Origin: Bordetella parapertussis | GTDB lineage: Bacteria > Pseudomonadota > Gammaproteobacteria > Burkholderiales > Burkholderiaceae | Direction of reading: 5' to 3' | Assembly (NCBI GenBank): GCA_945901665.1 | Contig: CAMDLJ010000053.1 | Span: 1-11,055 of the forward strand | Length of the DNA: 11,055 nt | Shown here: positions 1 through 6,473 of the stretch, in pieces | Position numbering within the stretch: position 1 is the stretch's first letter | Layout of the letters: the number at the start of each line of letters is the position of its first letter | Notes under the pieces: model-generated | Seen by the model: the letters and a program-made list of their open reading frames with translations, nothing else | Told to the model about the DNA's origin: nothing | Databases searched by the model: none | Position numbers and translations under genes: made by a program

Positions 1-215
1 GTGGTGCGGGTGCGGGTGCTGTTTTCAAAAAACAGGTTGAACACGCTTTTGCCCCGCAGCAGCGGGACTTTTTTCACCTCCCGGTCGCTGACCGAGACAA
101 ACTGGCTGGCCGTGTCCAAGATGTGGGTGAGGATGTCGCGTGGCAAACCCTCGGTGGAGAGCAGGTGGATCAGCTCGCCGTTGCGGTTCAATTGCGGGTT
201 TCGTTTGTACAGCAC
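1..215 (-). CDS. pyrB: Aspartate carbamoyltransferase catalytic subunit, N-terminal fragment (runs off the window)
   Basis: Aspartate carbamoyltransferase condenses carbamoyl phosphate with L-aspartate to give N-carbamoyl-L-aspartate, the committed cytosolic step of pyrimidine synthesis. Only the first 71 codons are present. The protein begins [19 protein letters not shown] and reaches the carbamoyl-phosphate loop [10 protein letters not shown] at the left edge, which is diagnostic of PyrB. The start is GTG at 215: it gives the usual MLYKRNPQ terminus, is preceded by AGGGG at 226-222 with 6 nt spacing, and lies 2 nt after the pyrR stop, so translation is probably coupled to pyrR. The rest of the gene (normally about 310-320 residues, often followed by a pyrC-like gene) is outside the window. 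Confidence 0.95.
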   Translation of the reverse strand, partial: MLYKRNPQLNRNGELIHLLSTEGLPRDILTHILDTASQFVSVSDREVKKVPLLRGKSVFNLFFENSTRTRT

Positions 216-217
216 CG

Positions 218-715
218 TCAGCCCCTGAGTGAAAAGGACAAGCGCCCATCGGGGCCGCGTTGCAGGCTTAACTTTTGATCGGCCGGCAAACTCAGTCGCG
301 CTGCGGCGCAATCGGCCTGGATGGGCAATTCGCGCCCACCCCGATCCACCAATACCGCCAAGCGCACGCTGGCCGGTCGGCCGTAGTCATACAGCTCGTT
401 GATCACCGCCCGCACGGTGCGACCGGTGTAGAGCACATCGTCAATGATCCACAAGTGCGCACCCTCAATCTCAAAGGGCAGGCGGGTCACGCCACCATCG
501 GCCAAGCCACGGCGCGCGAAATCATCGCGGTGCATGGCCGATGAAATCACCCCCGCCGGCACGCTCAAGCCCAAGTCGGCCTGCAGCCGCTCGGCCAACC
601 ATGCCCCGCCCGAGGTGATGCCGACCAAACGGTCTGTGGCGCCCCACTGTGGCTGCAAGGCGCGCAGCAAATCGCGGTACAAGGCCTCGGCGTCGAGCGA
701 GAGGTTTCCACTCAT
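218..715 (-). CDS. pyrR: PyrR: pyrimidine operon regulator / uracil phosphoribosyltransferase family
   Basis: A 165-residue type I phosphoribosyltransferase-fold protein. The PRPP-binding signature [15 protein letters not shown] is at residues 89-103, and the upstream loop [13 protein letters not shown] is at 32-44, both typical of PyrR. Family members convert uracil and PRPP to UMP. In Gram-positive bacteria they also bind pyr mRNA to control attenuation. In proteobacteria with a pyrR-pyrB order the regulatory mechanism is less clear, and I see no attenuator hairpin between pyrR and pyrB here (2 nt gap). The start ATG at 715 overlaps the ruvX stop (ATGA) and has a good AGGAG at 728-724 inside ruvX, so it is coupled to ruvX. 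Length is close to the family norm (about 165-180 residues). Confidence 0.93.
   Translation of the reverse strand: MSGNLSLDAEALYRDLLRALQPQWGATDRLVGITSGGAWLAERLQADLGLSVPAGVISSAMHRDDFARRGLADGGVTRLPFEIEGAHLWIIDDVLYTGRTVRAVINELYDYGRPASVRLAVLVDRGGRELPIQADCAAARLSLPADQKLSLQRGPDGRLSFSLRG
222..226 (-). promoter_or_regulatory. Shine-Dalgarno AGGGG of pyrB
   Basis: AGGGG on the minus strand, 6 nt before the GTG at 215 and inside the end of pyrR. It supports the non-ATG start for pyrB. Confidence 0.6.
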
Positions 716-1140
716 GCGGCCATCTCCTGAAAAAACTGCTGCAAGATGATGCTGGCACTGGCCGCATCCACATCTTTGGCACCGCTGGCCAAGGCCTCGG
801 TGGTGCTGTAGCGCTCATCGACTTCAAACACCGGCAGGCCAAAACGCCCGTGCAACTGGCGCGCAAAGCGCCGGGCGCGCAGGGTGTTGTCGTGTTCTGC
901 GACATCGGGGTGAAACGGCACGCCCACCACCAAGGCATCGGGCTGCCAATCTTGGATGCAACGGGTGATCAAGGGCCAACGCGCATCGCCTTGGGCTTGC
1001 AAATGGCCTTGGGGTGAGGCCTGGCACAGCAAGCGGTTGCCCACGGCCACGCCGGTGCGGCGGGTGCCAAAGTCAAAGGCCAAAAAAGTTTGCAAATGGG
1101 GCGCGACCTGGCGCGGGCCGGTCAACACGCCAGCGCTCAT
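712..1140 (-). CDS. ruvX: RuvX/YqgF family RNase H-fold nuclease (putative Holliday junction resolvase)
   Basis: A 142-residue protein of the YqgF/RuvX family, linked in bacteria to 16S rRNA 5'-end maturation and proposed to cleave Holliday junctions. Visible motifs are FDFGTRRTGVAVG (22-34, first acidic residue D23), VVGVPFHPD (71-79), VDERYST (107-113) and DAASASIILQQFF (125-137, late acidic residue D125), so the acidic set of the RNase H fold looks complete. The frame is open upstream to a GTG/ATG near 1170. I chose ATG at 1140 because it overlaps the yqgE stop as ATGA and gives a normal family length. The stop likewise overlaps the pyrR start. The context yqgE-ruvX-pyrR-pyrB is the same order known from Pseudomonas (algH-yqgF-pyrR-pyrB). 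Confidence 0.93.
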   Translation of the reverse strand: MSAGVLTGPRQVAPHLQTFLAFDFGTRRTGVAVGNRLLCQASPQGHLQAQGDARWPLITRCIQDWQPDALVVGVPFHPDVAEHDNTLRARRFARQLHGRFGLPVFEVDERYSTTEALASGAKDVDAASASIILQQFFQEMAA

Positions 1141-1745
1141 GCGTGCCCCGCGTCGGGCGACAACATCCACGACTGCAAGCCCAGCAAGGACAAGGCTTTT
1201 TCGTAGCGCTGCTCGCAGGGGGTGTCAAAAATCACCGCGGCATCGGCCTCCACCGTGAGCCAGGCGTTTTCGGCCAACTCGGACTCCAACTGGCCCTGGC
1301 CCCAGGCGGCGTAACCCAAAGAAATCAGAACCTTGCGCGGGCCCGCCCCAGTCGAGAGGGCTTCCAACACGTCTTTGGAGGTGGTCATGTCCAGGCCGCC
1401 AGGCACCGACAAGGTCGAAGCATAGGCAGACTCGGTGGGCTCGTTGGGTTCACTGGAGGTGGCAAACACCGGTTCATGCAGCACAAAACCGCGCTCGGTG
1501 TGGACCGGGCCGCCATGGTAGACGGGGGTTTGATTGAGGTCTTCGCGGTGCAAAGGCAGGTCGACTTTGTCGAACAAACCGCGCACATTGATGTCGCTGG
1601 GCTTGTTGATCACCAGGCCCAAGGCCCCGCGATCGCTGTGTTCACAAAGGTAAATGACGCTTTTGGCGAAGGATTCATCGGACAATCCGGGCATGGCGAT
1701 CAAAAAATGATGCGTCAGATTGATCGGTTCGGAATCCATGGACAT
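1137..1745 (-). CDS. yqgE: YqgE/AlgH family protein (DUF179)
   Basis: A 202-residue cytosolic protein of the YqgE/AlgH family, whose biochemical role is not settled. AlgH has been linked to alginate regulation in Pseudomonas. Family motifs are clear: HHFLIAMP (12-19), GALGLVINKP (40-49), HGGPVHTERGFVLH (77-90) and GYAAWGQGQLE (144-154). It is the first gene of the minus-strand pyr-side operon, and its TGA overlaps the ruvX ATG. Two starts are possible, ATG 1745 and ATG 1739. Neither has a Shine-Dalgarno. A TAAAAT hexamer at 1757-1752 sits 6 nt before the 1745 ATG, which would suit a leaderless transcript. The gene is divergent from the photolyase with a very short shared upstream region. Confidence 0.93.
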   Translation of the reverse strand: MSMDSEPINLTHHFLIAMPGLSDESFAKSVIYLCEHSDRGALGLVINKPSDINVRGLFDKVDLPLHREDLNQTPVYHGGPVHTERGFVLHEPVFATSSEPNEPTESAYASTLSVPGGLDMTTSKDVLEALSTGAGPRKVLISLGYAAWGQGQLESELAENAWLTVEADAAVIFDTPCEQRYEKALSLLGLQSWMLSPDAGHA

Positions 1746-1781
1746 GGGCGCATTTTAATGTTGAAGACAAACACCTCGGGC

Positions 1782-3254
1782 ATGCCCCGCTTTCAGACCG
1801 GTCTGGTGTGGTTCCGCCGCGATCTGCGCGCCACCGACAACGCCGCACTGCACCACGCCTTGGACCAATGCGCCCAAGTGCATGCGGTGTTTGTGCTGGA
1901 CCGCGACATCCTGGACCCCTTGCCCCGGCGCGACAGGCGGGTCGACTTTATTTTGGGCAGCTTGCACGACCTCGATGCGGCGCTGCGCAGCTTGTCCGGT
2001 TTGCCCGAGGCCGGGTTGATCGTGCGCCACGGCCACGCAGCCCACGAAGTGAGCGCTTTGGCCCGCGAACTCGGCGCCCAAGCGGTGTTTGCCAACCACG
2101 ATGACGAGCCCGCCGCGATCGAGCGCGACAACCAAGTGCGCACCCTGTTGGCCCAACACGGGCAAGATTTCTTCACCTTTAAAGACCATGTGGTGTTTGA
2201 GCGCCAAGAGGTGCTGACCCAAAGCGGCACACCTTACGGCGTGTTCACCCCCTACAAAAACGCCTGGCTGAAAAAACTCCAACCCGCTGAGCACCTCAGC
2301 GCCTGGCCAATCGAAGCTTTGGCGGGGCGCTTGGCGGCGCGGTCCAGCCACATGCGCCAGCCACCCCCCAGAGCCCAAGACATCGGCTTTGAGCCCAGCA
2401 ACTTGGCCGATTTGCCAGTGGTCTGCGGTGCTGCCGGGGCGCAACAAGCCTTGGCAGATTTTTTAAACCGCATCGACCGGTATGAAGATACGCGCAACTT
2501 TCCTGCGGTCAAAGGCCCCAGCTATTTGAGTGTGCACCTGCGTTTTGGCACAGTGTCGATCCGCGAACTCGCCAGCTTGGCGCATACCCGCGTGCAACAA
2601 GGCTCGGCCGGCGCGGCGGTGTGGTTGTCGGAGCTGATTTGGCGCGATTTTTACCACCAAATTCTGTACCACCACCCCCGGGTGGTGGCGCACGCTTTCA
2701 AGCCCGACTATGACCGCATCCAATGGGAAAGCGGCTCCGAAGCACAAGCCTTGTTTGACGCCTGGTGCGCAGGGCGCACCGGCTACCCCTTGGTGGACGC
2801 GGCCATGGCCCAAATCAACCAGACGGGCTATATGCACAACCGCTTGCGCATGGTGGTGGCGAGTTTTTTGGTGAAAGATTTGGGACTGGATTGGCGCTGG
2901 GGCGAACGCTACTTTGCGCAACACCTGATTGACTTTGACCTGGCCGCCAACAACGGCGGCTGGCAGTGGGCCAGCTCCAGCGGCTGCGACGCGCAACCTT
3001 ACTTTCGCATCTTCAACCCCATCAGCCAAAGCGAAAAGTTCGACCCCCAGGGCAAGTTCATTCGCCGCTACCAGCCGCAACTGGCCGAGATGCCCGAGCG
3101 CTGGATCCATGCGCCTTGGCAAGCCCCGCCCATGGTGTTGCAAGCGGCGGGCGTGCGCTTGGGAGAGAACCAAGCCCTGCCCGTGGTGGACCACGCCGTG
3201 GCGCGCGACGCCACCTTGGCGCGTTATGCGGTGGTGAAAAAACCCGGCGTTTAA
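1782..3254 (+). CDS. phrB: Class I deoxyribodipyrimidine (CPD) photolyase
   Basis: A 490-residue flavoprotein that repairs cyclobutane pyrimidine dimers using light captured by an antenna cofactor and reduced FAD. The antenna (photolyase alpha/beta) domain starts GLVWFRRDLRATDNAAL (7-23). The helical FAD domain carries RYEDTRNFPAVKGPSYLS (233-250), ELIWRDFYHQILYHHP (284-299), GRTGYPLVDAAM (331-342), MHNRLRMVVASFLVKDL (351-367) and NNGGWQWAS (390-398). By counting against the E. coli enzyme from memory, the electron-transfer Trp triad W306/W359/W382 corresponds to W315, W371 and W394, and the flavin N5-facing Asn to N390, so it looks active. I prefer ATG 1782 (MPRFQTGLVWFRRDLR) because it fits family N-termini. 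ATG 1758 would add eight residues. Both have weak ribosome sites. The frame stays open far upstream, but that part is antisense to yqgE/ruvX. Confidence 0.95.
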   Translation: MPRFQTGLVWFRRDLRATDNAALHHALDQCAQVHAVFVLDRDILDPLPRRDRRVDFILGSLHDLDAALRSLSGLPEAGLIVRHGHAAHEVSALARELGAQAVFANHDDEPAAIERDNQVRTLLAQHGQDFFTFKDHVVFERQEVLTQSGTPYGVFTPYKNAWLKKLQPAEHLSAWPIEALAGRLAARSSHMRQPPPRAQDIGFEPSNLADLPVVCGAAGAQQALADFLNRIDRYEDTRNFPAVKGPSYLSVHLRFGTVSIRELASLAHTRVQQGSAGAAVWLSELIWRDFYHQILYHHPRVVAHAFKPDYDRIQWESGSEAQALFDAWCAGRTGYPLVDAAMAQINQTGYMHNRLRMVVASFLVKDLGLDWRWGERYFAQHLIDFDLAANNGGWQWASSSGCDAQPYFRIFNPISQSEKFDPQGKFIRRYQPQLAEMPERWIHAPWQAPPMVLQAAGVRLGENQALPVVDHAVARDATLARYAVVKKPGV

Positions 3255-3265
3255 CCCACCGGGTT
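3237..3265 (-). terminator. Intrinsic terminator for the minus-strand rubredoxin unit
   Basis: Arms AACCCGG (3241-3247) and CCGGGTT (3259-3265) pair with an 11-nt loop. Read on the minus strand, the hairpin ends in six consecutive T residues (complement of A 3237-3242). It lies directly after the TGA (3267-3265) of the 227-residue ORF, so it fits as that unit's terminator. The loop contains the photolyase TAA. On the plus strand there is no T tract, so it should be a poor terminator for the photolyase mRNA, although the hairpin could protect its 3' end. Confidence 0.65.
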
Positions 3266-3948
3266 CACACAGGCTGGTGGCGCAAAGCTGCCAGCACCGA
3301 CGGGTCGGGTGAACGCAAAAAACCGGCCGCGTATTGGTGCAGCAAACGCAGCATCTCTGGCACCGCTGGGCCAGCGCGCTGCGCACCTGCTGCCAAGTCG
3401 CTGTGTGCCAAGGCTGCCTCAATGCATTGCAACAGAGCGGCGCACAAGTCGGCCATGCCATCGAGTTGCATGTCGCCCAGCAACAAGTGCAATTGAGCGG
3501 ATGGGGCTAAGCATGCCTGCGCAGCCTCAGCGTCTTGGGGCGCATCCGCCCAACCCTGCATCACGATCTGCCAGTCTTCGACCTGGGCGTGGACAAACTC
3601 CAAAAACATGGCGCTCAGCGCTTCTGCTTGCTGGTTGGGTGTGGGCGCCATCGGGGCCAAACCCGGTGCTGCGGCCATGATGCGTGCACACACCACGGCG
3701 TGCCAGTTTTGCCATGTGGCAGGCGCTGGGGTCTGGGTCAAATGGTCAAAAAAATGGCCTGCCAGCACCCAAAACATGCGCACTTGGGGATCAGAAAGGG
3801 TGTGCTGCGCGCGCGCTTGTTGACACAAACCCTTCAGCGCCAGGGCAGGTTCTTGAGCCACATGGGGCCGACCGCGCAGCAAGGCAAGCATGCACTGATC
3901 AAAGGCGCGGCGCCAATCGGTGGGGGCCGCAGGGCCTGGCGCGCTCAT
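3265..3948 (-). CDS. Hypothetical protein, 227 residues, probably all-helical, unrecognised family
   Basis: I do not recognise this protein with confidence. It has no signal peptide, no convincing membrane span and no catalytic motif. It is rich in Ala, Leu and Gln and reads as a string of amphipathic helices, with short patterns such as RMFWVLAGHFFDHL (57-70) and GDMQLDGMADLCAALLQC (158-175), and six Cys with no metal-site spacing. Codon use matches its neighbours, and a terminator follows the stop, so it looks like a real expressed gene. It lies 21 nt downstream of rubredoxin and is probably co-transcribed with it. The ATG at 3948 has no Shine-Dalgarno. By position, and by faint resemblance of the FWxLAGxFF stretch, it could be a remnant of the N-terminal part of a ChpA/PilL-type sensor, but this is a guess. 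Confidence 0.75.
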   Translation of the reverse strand: MSAPGPAAPTDWRRAFDQCMLALLRGRPHVAQEPALALKGLCQQARAQHTLSDPQVRMFWVLAGHFFDHLTQTPAPATWQNWHAVVCARIMAAAPGLAPMAPTPNQQAEALSAMFLEFVHAQVEDWQIVMQGWADAPQDAEAAQACLAPSAQLHLLLGDMQLDGMADLCAALLQCIEAALAHSDLAAGAQRAGPAVPEMLRLLHQYAAGFLRSPDPSVLAALRHQPV

Positions 3949-3969
3949 GGCAAAGAAAATATGCCCGTA

Positions 3970-4137
3970 TTAAATTTGAACCATTTCAAAGTCTTCTTTG
4001 CGCGCGCCGCATTCGGGGCAAGTCCAGTTCATCGGCACGTCCTCCCAGGGGGTGCCAGGGGCAATGCCCTCATCTGGGGCGCCAGCGGCTTCGTCATAAA
4101 TCCAGCCGCAAATCAAACACATCCAAGTTTTAGCCAC
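3970..4137 (-). CDS. rubA: Rubredoxin, Fe(Cys)4 electron carrier
   Basis: A 55-residue rubredoxin, a small soluble one-electron carrier with a mononuclear iron held by four cysteines. Both knuckles are intact: CLICG with C7 and C10, and CPECG with C40 and C43. The conserved WIYDEAAG (12-19) and APGTPWEDVPMNWTC (26-40) segments are present, so it is full length. The start is GTG at 4137. It gives MAKTWMCLICG and is preceded by GAAGG at 4149-4145 with 7 nt spacing. Upstream in-frame codons would add a non-homologous extension. It is divergent from the ThiD-like gene and is followed after 21 nt by the 227-residue ORF. The partner reductase or oxygenase is not in the window. Confidence 0.95.
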   Translation of the reverse strand: MAKTWMCLICGWIYDEAAGAPDEGIAPGTPWEDVPMNWTCPECGARKEDFEMVQI

Positions 4138-4223
4138 AGTCTTGCCTTCGAGGTTCAAGGGGGAAAGGTGGGGGCACGGCCACGGAGGGCTCGCATAGAA
4201 TGGGTCGCATTGTATAGACCACC
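4138..4223. promoter_or_regulatory. Divergent intergenic region between rubredoxin and the ThiD-like gene
   Basis: These 86 bases must hold promoters for both directions unless the genes are read from outside. Plus-strand -10-like hexamers are TAGAAT (4196-4201) and TATAGA (4213-4218, 5 nt before the ATG at 4224). A minus-strand candidate is TACAAT (4214-4209). No convincing -35 boxes accompany them. The middle part (4159-4189) is strikingly G-rich on the plus strand. The assignment is tentative. Confidence 0.35.
4145..4149 (-). promoter_or_regulatory. Shine-Dalgarno GAAGG deciding the rubredoxin GTG start
   Basis: GAAGG on the minus strand, 7 nt before the GTG at 4137. It favours the 55-residue product over longer in-frame alternatives. 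Confidence 0.6.
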
Positions 4224-5138
4224 ATGGCGCAAGAATTCCGCTCTCAAGACCCCTCCACGCTGGAAGAAGAAGGCGGCGCACCTGCTTGCGTGATGTGCTT
4301 CAACGCCAACGATGCCAGTGGTGCGGGTGGGCTGGGTGCCGATCAACTCACCATCGCCTGTGTCGGCGCCCACCCCCTGGGTGTGGTGACCGGTGTTTAC
4401 ATCCGCGACAGCGCAGAAATCTTTGACTTCACTGCCATTGATGAAGACGCCGTGGCAGAGCAAGCCCGGGTGGTGCTCGAAGACAGCTCGGTGCAGGTGT
4501 TCAAAGTCGGTTTTTGCGGCAACCCTGAAACCTTGAGCGTGGTGGCCCAAACCTGCAGCGACTATGCCCAAGTGCCGGTGGTGGCCTACATGCCCAATCT
4601 GTCGTGGTGGGATGAAGAACAGGCCGACGCTTATCAAGACGCTTTTTTGGAATTGATGCTGCCCCAAACCACGGTGCTGGTGGGCAACCACAGCACCTTG
4701 TGGCGCTGGCTGCTGCCCGACTGGTCCAACAGCAAAAGCCCCGGCCCGCGCGACTTGGCGCGCGCCGCCAGTGAAAAAGGCGTTCCTTATGTGTTGGTGA
4801 CGGGCATTGTGCAACCCGACCAGCACATCGAAAACGCCTTGGCCACGCCCATGACCGTGTTGGCCACTGAACGCTTTGAGCACATCGATGCTGTTTTTTC
4901 GGGCGCCGGCGACACCTTGAGCGCGGCCTTGTCCGCCTTGCTCGCCTCTGGCACCGATTTGGAGGCCGCCTGCTTGGAGGCCCTCAATTACCTCGACCAT
5001 TGCCTGGACAGCGGCTTTCGCCCCGGCATGGGCCATGTGGTGCCCGACCGCCTGTTTTGGGCCCATGGCGAGGACGAAGACGACAGCGCCGAAGTGGGCA
5101 CCGAATTTGCCCTCCCCCGCCACGAAACCAAGCACTGA
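4224..5138 (+). CDS. thiD: ThiD-like kinase of the ribokinase/PfkB fold (annotated class: hydroxymethylpyrimidine/phosphomethylpyrimidine kinase)
   Basis: A 304-residue kinase of the ThiD branch of the ribokinase fold. True ThiD phosphorylates HMP and HMP-P in thiamine synthesis. The N-terminal glycine motif NDASGAGGLGADQLT (29-43) aligns with the TDPSGGAGIQADLKT of enteric ThiD, KVGFCG (94-99) matches the KIGML strand, and the anion-hole motif FSGAGDTLSAAL (225-236) is present. Differences are notable. GAGD replaces the ThiD GTGC catalytic-Cys motif, the DxVMxAKSG segment is absent (here VVAYMPNLSWWDEE, 119-132), and the HMP-contacting Gln44 of Salmonella ThiD falls on R61 in my ungapped alignment from memory. 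There is also an acidic C-terminal tail (HGEDEDDSAE, 281-290). The substrate is therefore uncertain. No Shine-Dalgarno precedes the ATG. hemL follows after 9 nt, so the two are probably one operon. Confidence 0.8.
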   Translation: MAQEFRSQDPSTLEEEGGAPACVMCFNANDASGAGGLGADQLTIACVGAHPLGVVTGVYIRDSAEIFDFTAIDEDAVAEQARVVLEDSSVQVFKVGFCGNPETLSVVAQTCSDYAQVPVVAYMPNLSWWDEEQADAYQDAFLELMLPQTTVLVGNHSTLWRWLLPDWSNSKSPGPRDLARAASEKGVPYVLVTGIVQPDQHIENALATPMTVLATERFEHIDAVFSGAGDTLSAALSALLASGTDLEAACLEALNYLDHCLDSGFRPGMGHVVPDRLFWAHGEDEDDSAEVGTEFALPRHETKH

Positions 5139-5147
5139 CCACAGACC

Positions 5148-6443
5148 ATGACCGATCTGAACCAAACCCTTTTCGACCGCGCCCGCCTTGTCATTCCTGG
5201 CGGCGTCAACTCACCCGTGCGGGCCTTTCGCGCGGTGGGCGGCACACCGCGTTTTGTCAAACGCGCCCAAGGCGCTTATTTTTGGGACGCCAACGACCGC
5301 CGCTACATCGACTACATCGGCTCTTGGGGCCCGATGATCTTGGGCCATGGCCACCCTGCGGTGGTCGAAGCGGTGCAAAAAGCGGTGCTCGAGGGTTTCT
5401 CGTACGGCGCGCCCACCGAGCGCGAAATTGAACTCGCCGAAGCGCTGGTGCAACTCATGCCCTCGATGGAAATGGTGCGCTTGGTCAGCTCCGGCACCGA
5501 GGCTGGCATGAGCGCCTTGCGCTTGGCCCGCGGCGCCACCGGCCGCAGCAAGATCATCAAGTTTGAAGGCTGCTACCACGGCCACGCCGACGCATTGCTG
5601 GTGAAAGCCGGTTCGGGCTTGGCCACTTTTGGCAACCCCACCAGCGCTGGTGTGCCCCCAGAAGTGGTGCAACACACCTTGGTGCTCGAGTTCAACAACA
5701 TCCCCCAACTCGAAGAAGCCTTTGCCCTGCACGGCAAAGAATTGGCGTGTTTGATGATCGAGCCCATCGCCGGCAACATGAACTTTGTGCGCGCCAGCGT
5801 GCCCTTCATGAAACGCTGCCGCGAGCTGTGCAGCCAGCACGGCGCACTGTTGGTGTTTGACGAGGTGATGACCGGCTGCCGCGTGGCCTTGGGCAGTGCG
5901 CAAAGCGTTTACGCGCAATCCATCCCCGGCTTTGAGCCCGACCTCACTGTGCTGGGCAAGGTGATTGGCGGGGGCATGCCTTTGGCCGCTTTTGGTGGCA
6001 AACGCGCGGTGATGGAACAACTCGCCCCCTTGGGGCCGGTGTACCAAGCGGGCACCTTGAGCGGCAACCCCGTGGCCACCGCTTGCGGCTTGGCCACCTT
6101 GAAAGAAATTTCCAAGCCTGGCTTTTTTGACGCGCTGTCAGCCCGCACCCAAAGCTTGGTCGATGGCCTCAAAGGCGCAGCGGCCAAAGCCGGTGTGCCC
6201 TTCAGCGCCGATTGTCAGGGCGGCATGTTTGGTTTCTTTTTGCTGCCCGAGTTGCCGCAAAACTATGCCAAAGTGATGACCAGCGACAGCCCCAAATTCA
6301 ACACCTTGTTTCATGGCTTGCTCGACAAAGGCGTGTACATTGCGCCCGCTTTGTACGAGGCCGGTTTTGTCAGCAGCGCCCACACGGCAGACGACATCGC
6401 AGCCACGGTGCAAGCGGCGGCCGAGGTTTTTGCCAAGCTGTAG
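5148..6443 (+). CDS. hemL: Glutamate-1-semialdehyde 2,1-aminomutase
   Basis: This PLP enzyme of the class III aminotransferase fold converts glutamate-1-semialdehyde to 5-aminolevulinate in the C5 pathway to heme and other tetrapyrroles. The 431-residue length is normal. It begins with the family opening [13 protein letters not shown] (15-27), followed by [12 protein letters not shown] (59-70), the cofactor-phosphate SSGTEA (114-119), [11 protein letters not shown] (138-148), the PLP-ring Asp in VFDEVMTG (236-243, D238) and the Schiff-base lysine in [10 protein letters not shown] (269-278, K271), and [10 protein letters not shown] (301-310). All key residues are in place. Position 244 is Cys where I recall Phe (MTGFRV). 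The ATG lies 9 nt after the upstream kinase stop with no clear Shine-Dalgarno, so coupling to that gene is likely. Confidence 0.97.
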   Translation: MTDLNQTLFDRARLVIPGGVNSPVRAFRAVGGTPRFVKRAQGAYFWDANDRRYIDYIGSWGPMILGHGHPAVVEAVQKAVLEGFSYGAPTEREIELAEALVQLMPSMEMVRLVSSGTEAGMSALRLARGATGRSKIIKFEGCYHGHADALLVKAGSGLATFGNPTSAGVPPEVVQHTLVLEFNNIPQLEEAFALHGKELACLMIEPIAGNMNFVRASVPFMKRCRELCSQHGALLVFDEVMTGCRVALGSAQSVYAQSIPGFEPDLTVLGKVIGGGMPLAAFGGKRAVMEQLAPLGPVYQAGTLSGNPVATACGLATLKEISKPGFFDALSARTQSLVDGLKGAAAKAGVPFSADCQGGMFGFFLLPELPQNYAKVMTSDSPKFNTLFHGLLDKGVYIAPALYEAGFVSSAHTADDIAATVQAAAEVFAKL

Positions 6444-6450
6444 AACCCAA

Positions 6451-6473
6451 GTGCGCCGGTTCAACCGCCGCAC
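6451..6473. terminator. Hairpin after hemL, possible weak terminator
   Basis: Arms at 6451-6461 and 6463-6473 are complementary over 11 positions with one mismatch, folding to a GC-rich stem with a 3-5 nt loop 7 nt after the hemL TAG. A short TTTT appears only at 6487-6490, 13 nt beyond the stem, so intrinsic termination would be weak. It may instead act as a 3'-end protector or attenuator between hemL and the efflux operon. Confidence 0.4.

Noticed and set aside
1014..1757. Open reading frame continuous with the photolyase, extending its N-terminus by about 248 codons
   Set aside because: It is antisense to ruvX and yqgE, which show strong family motifs. The extension has no photolyase-like content, and the family N-terminus starts near 1782.
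2463..3461. 332-codon minus-strand ORF across the photolyase end and the 227-residue gene
   Set aside because: It is antisense to the conserved FAD domain of the photolyase, overlaps another gene out of frame and shows no domain pattern.
4155..5165. 336-codon minus-strand ORF over the ThiD-like gene
   Set aside because: A shadow of the plus-strand kinase. The protein is Gly/His/Ala-rich nonsense with no motifs, a common effect in GC-rich coding DNA.
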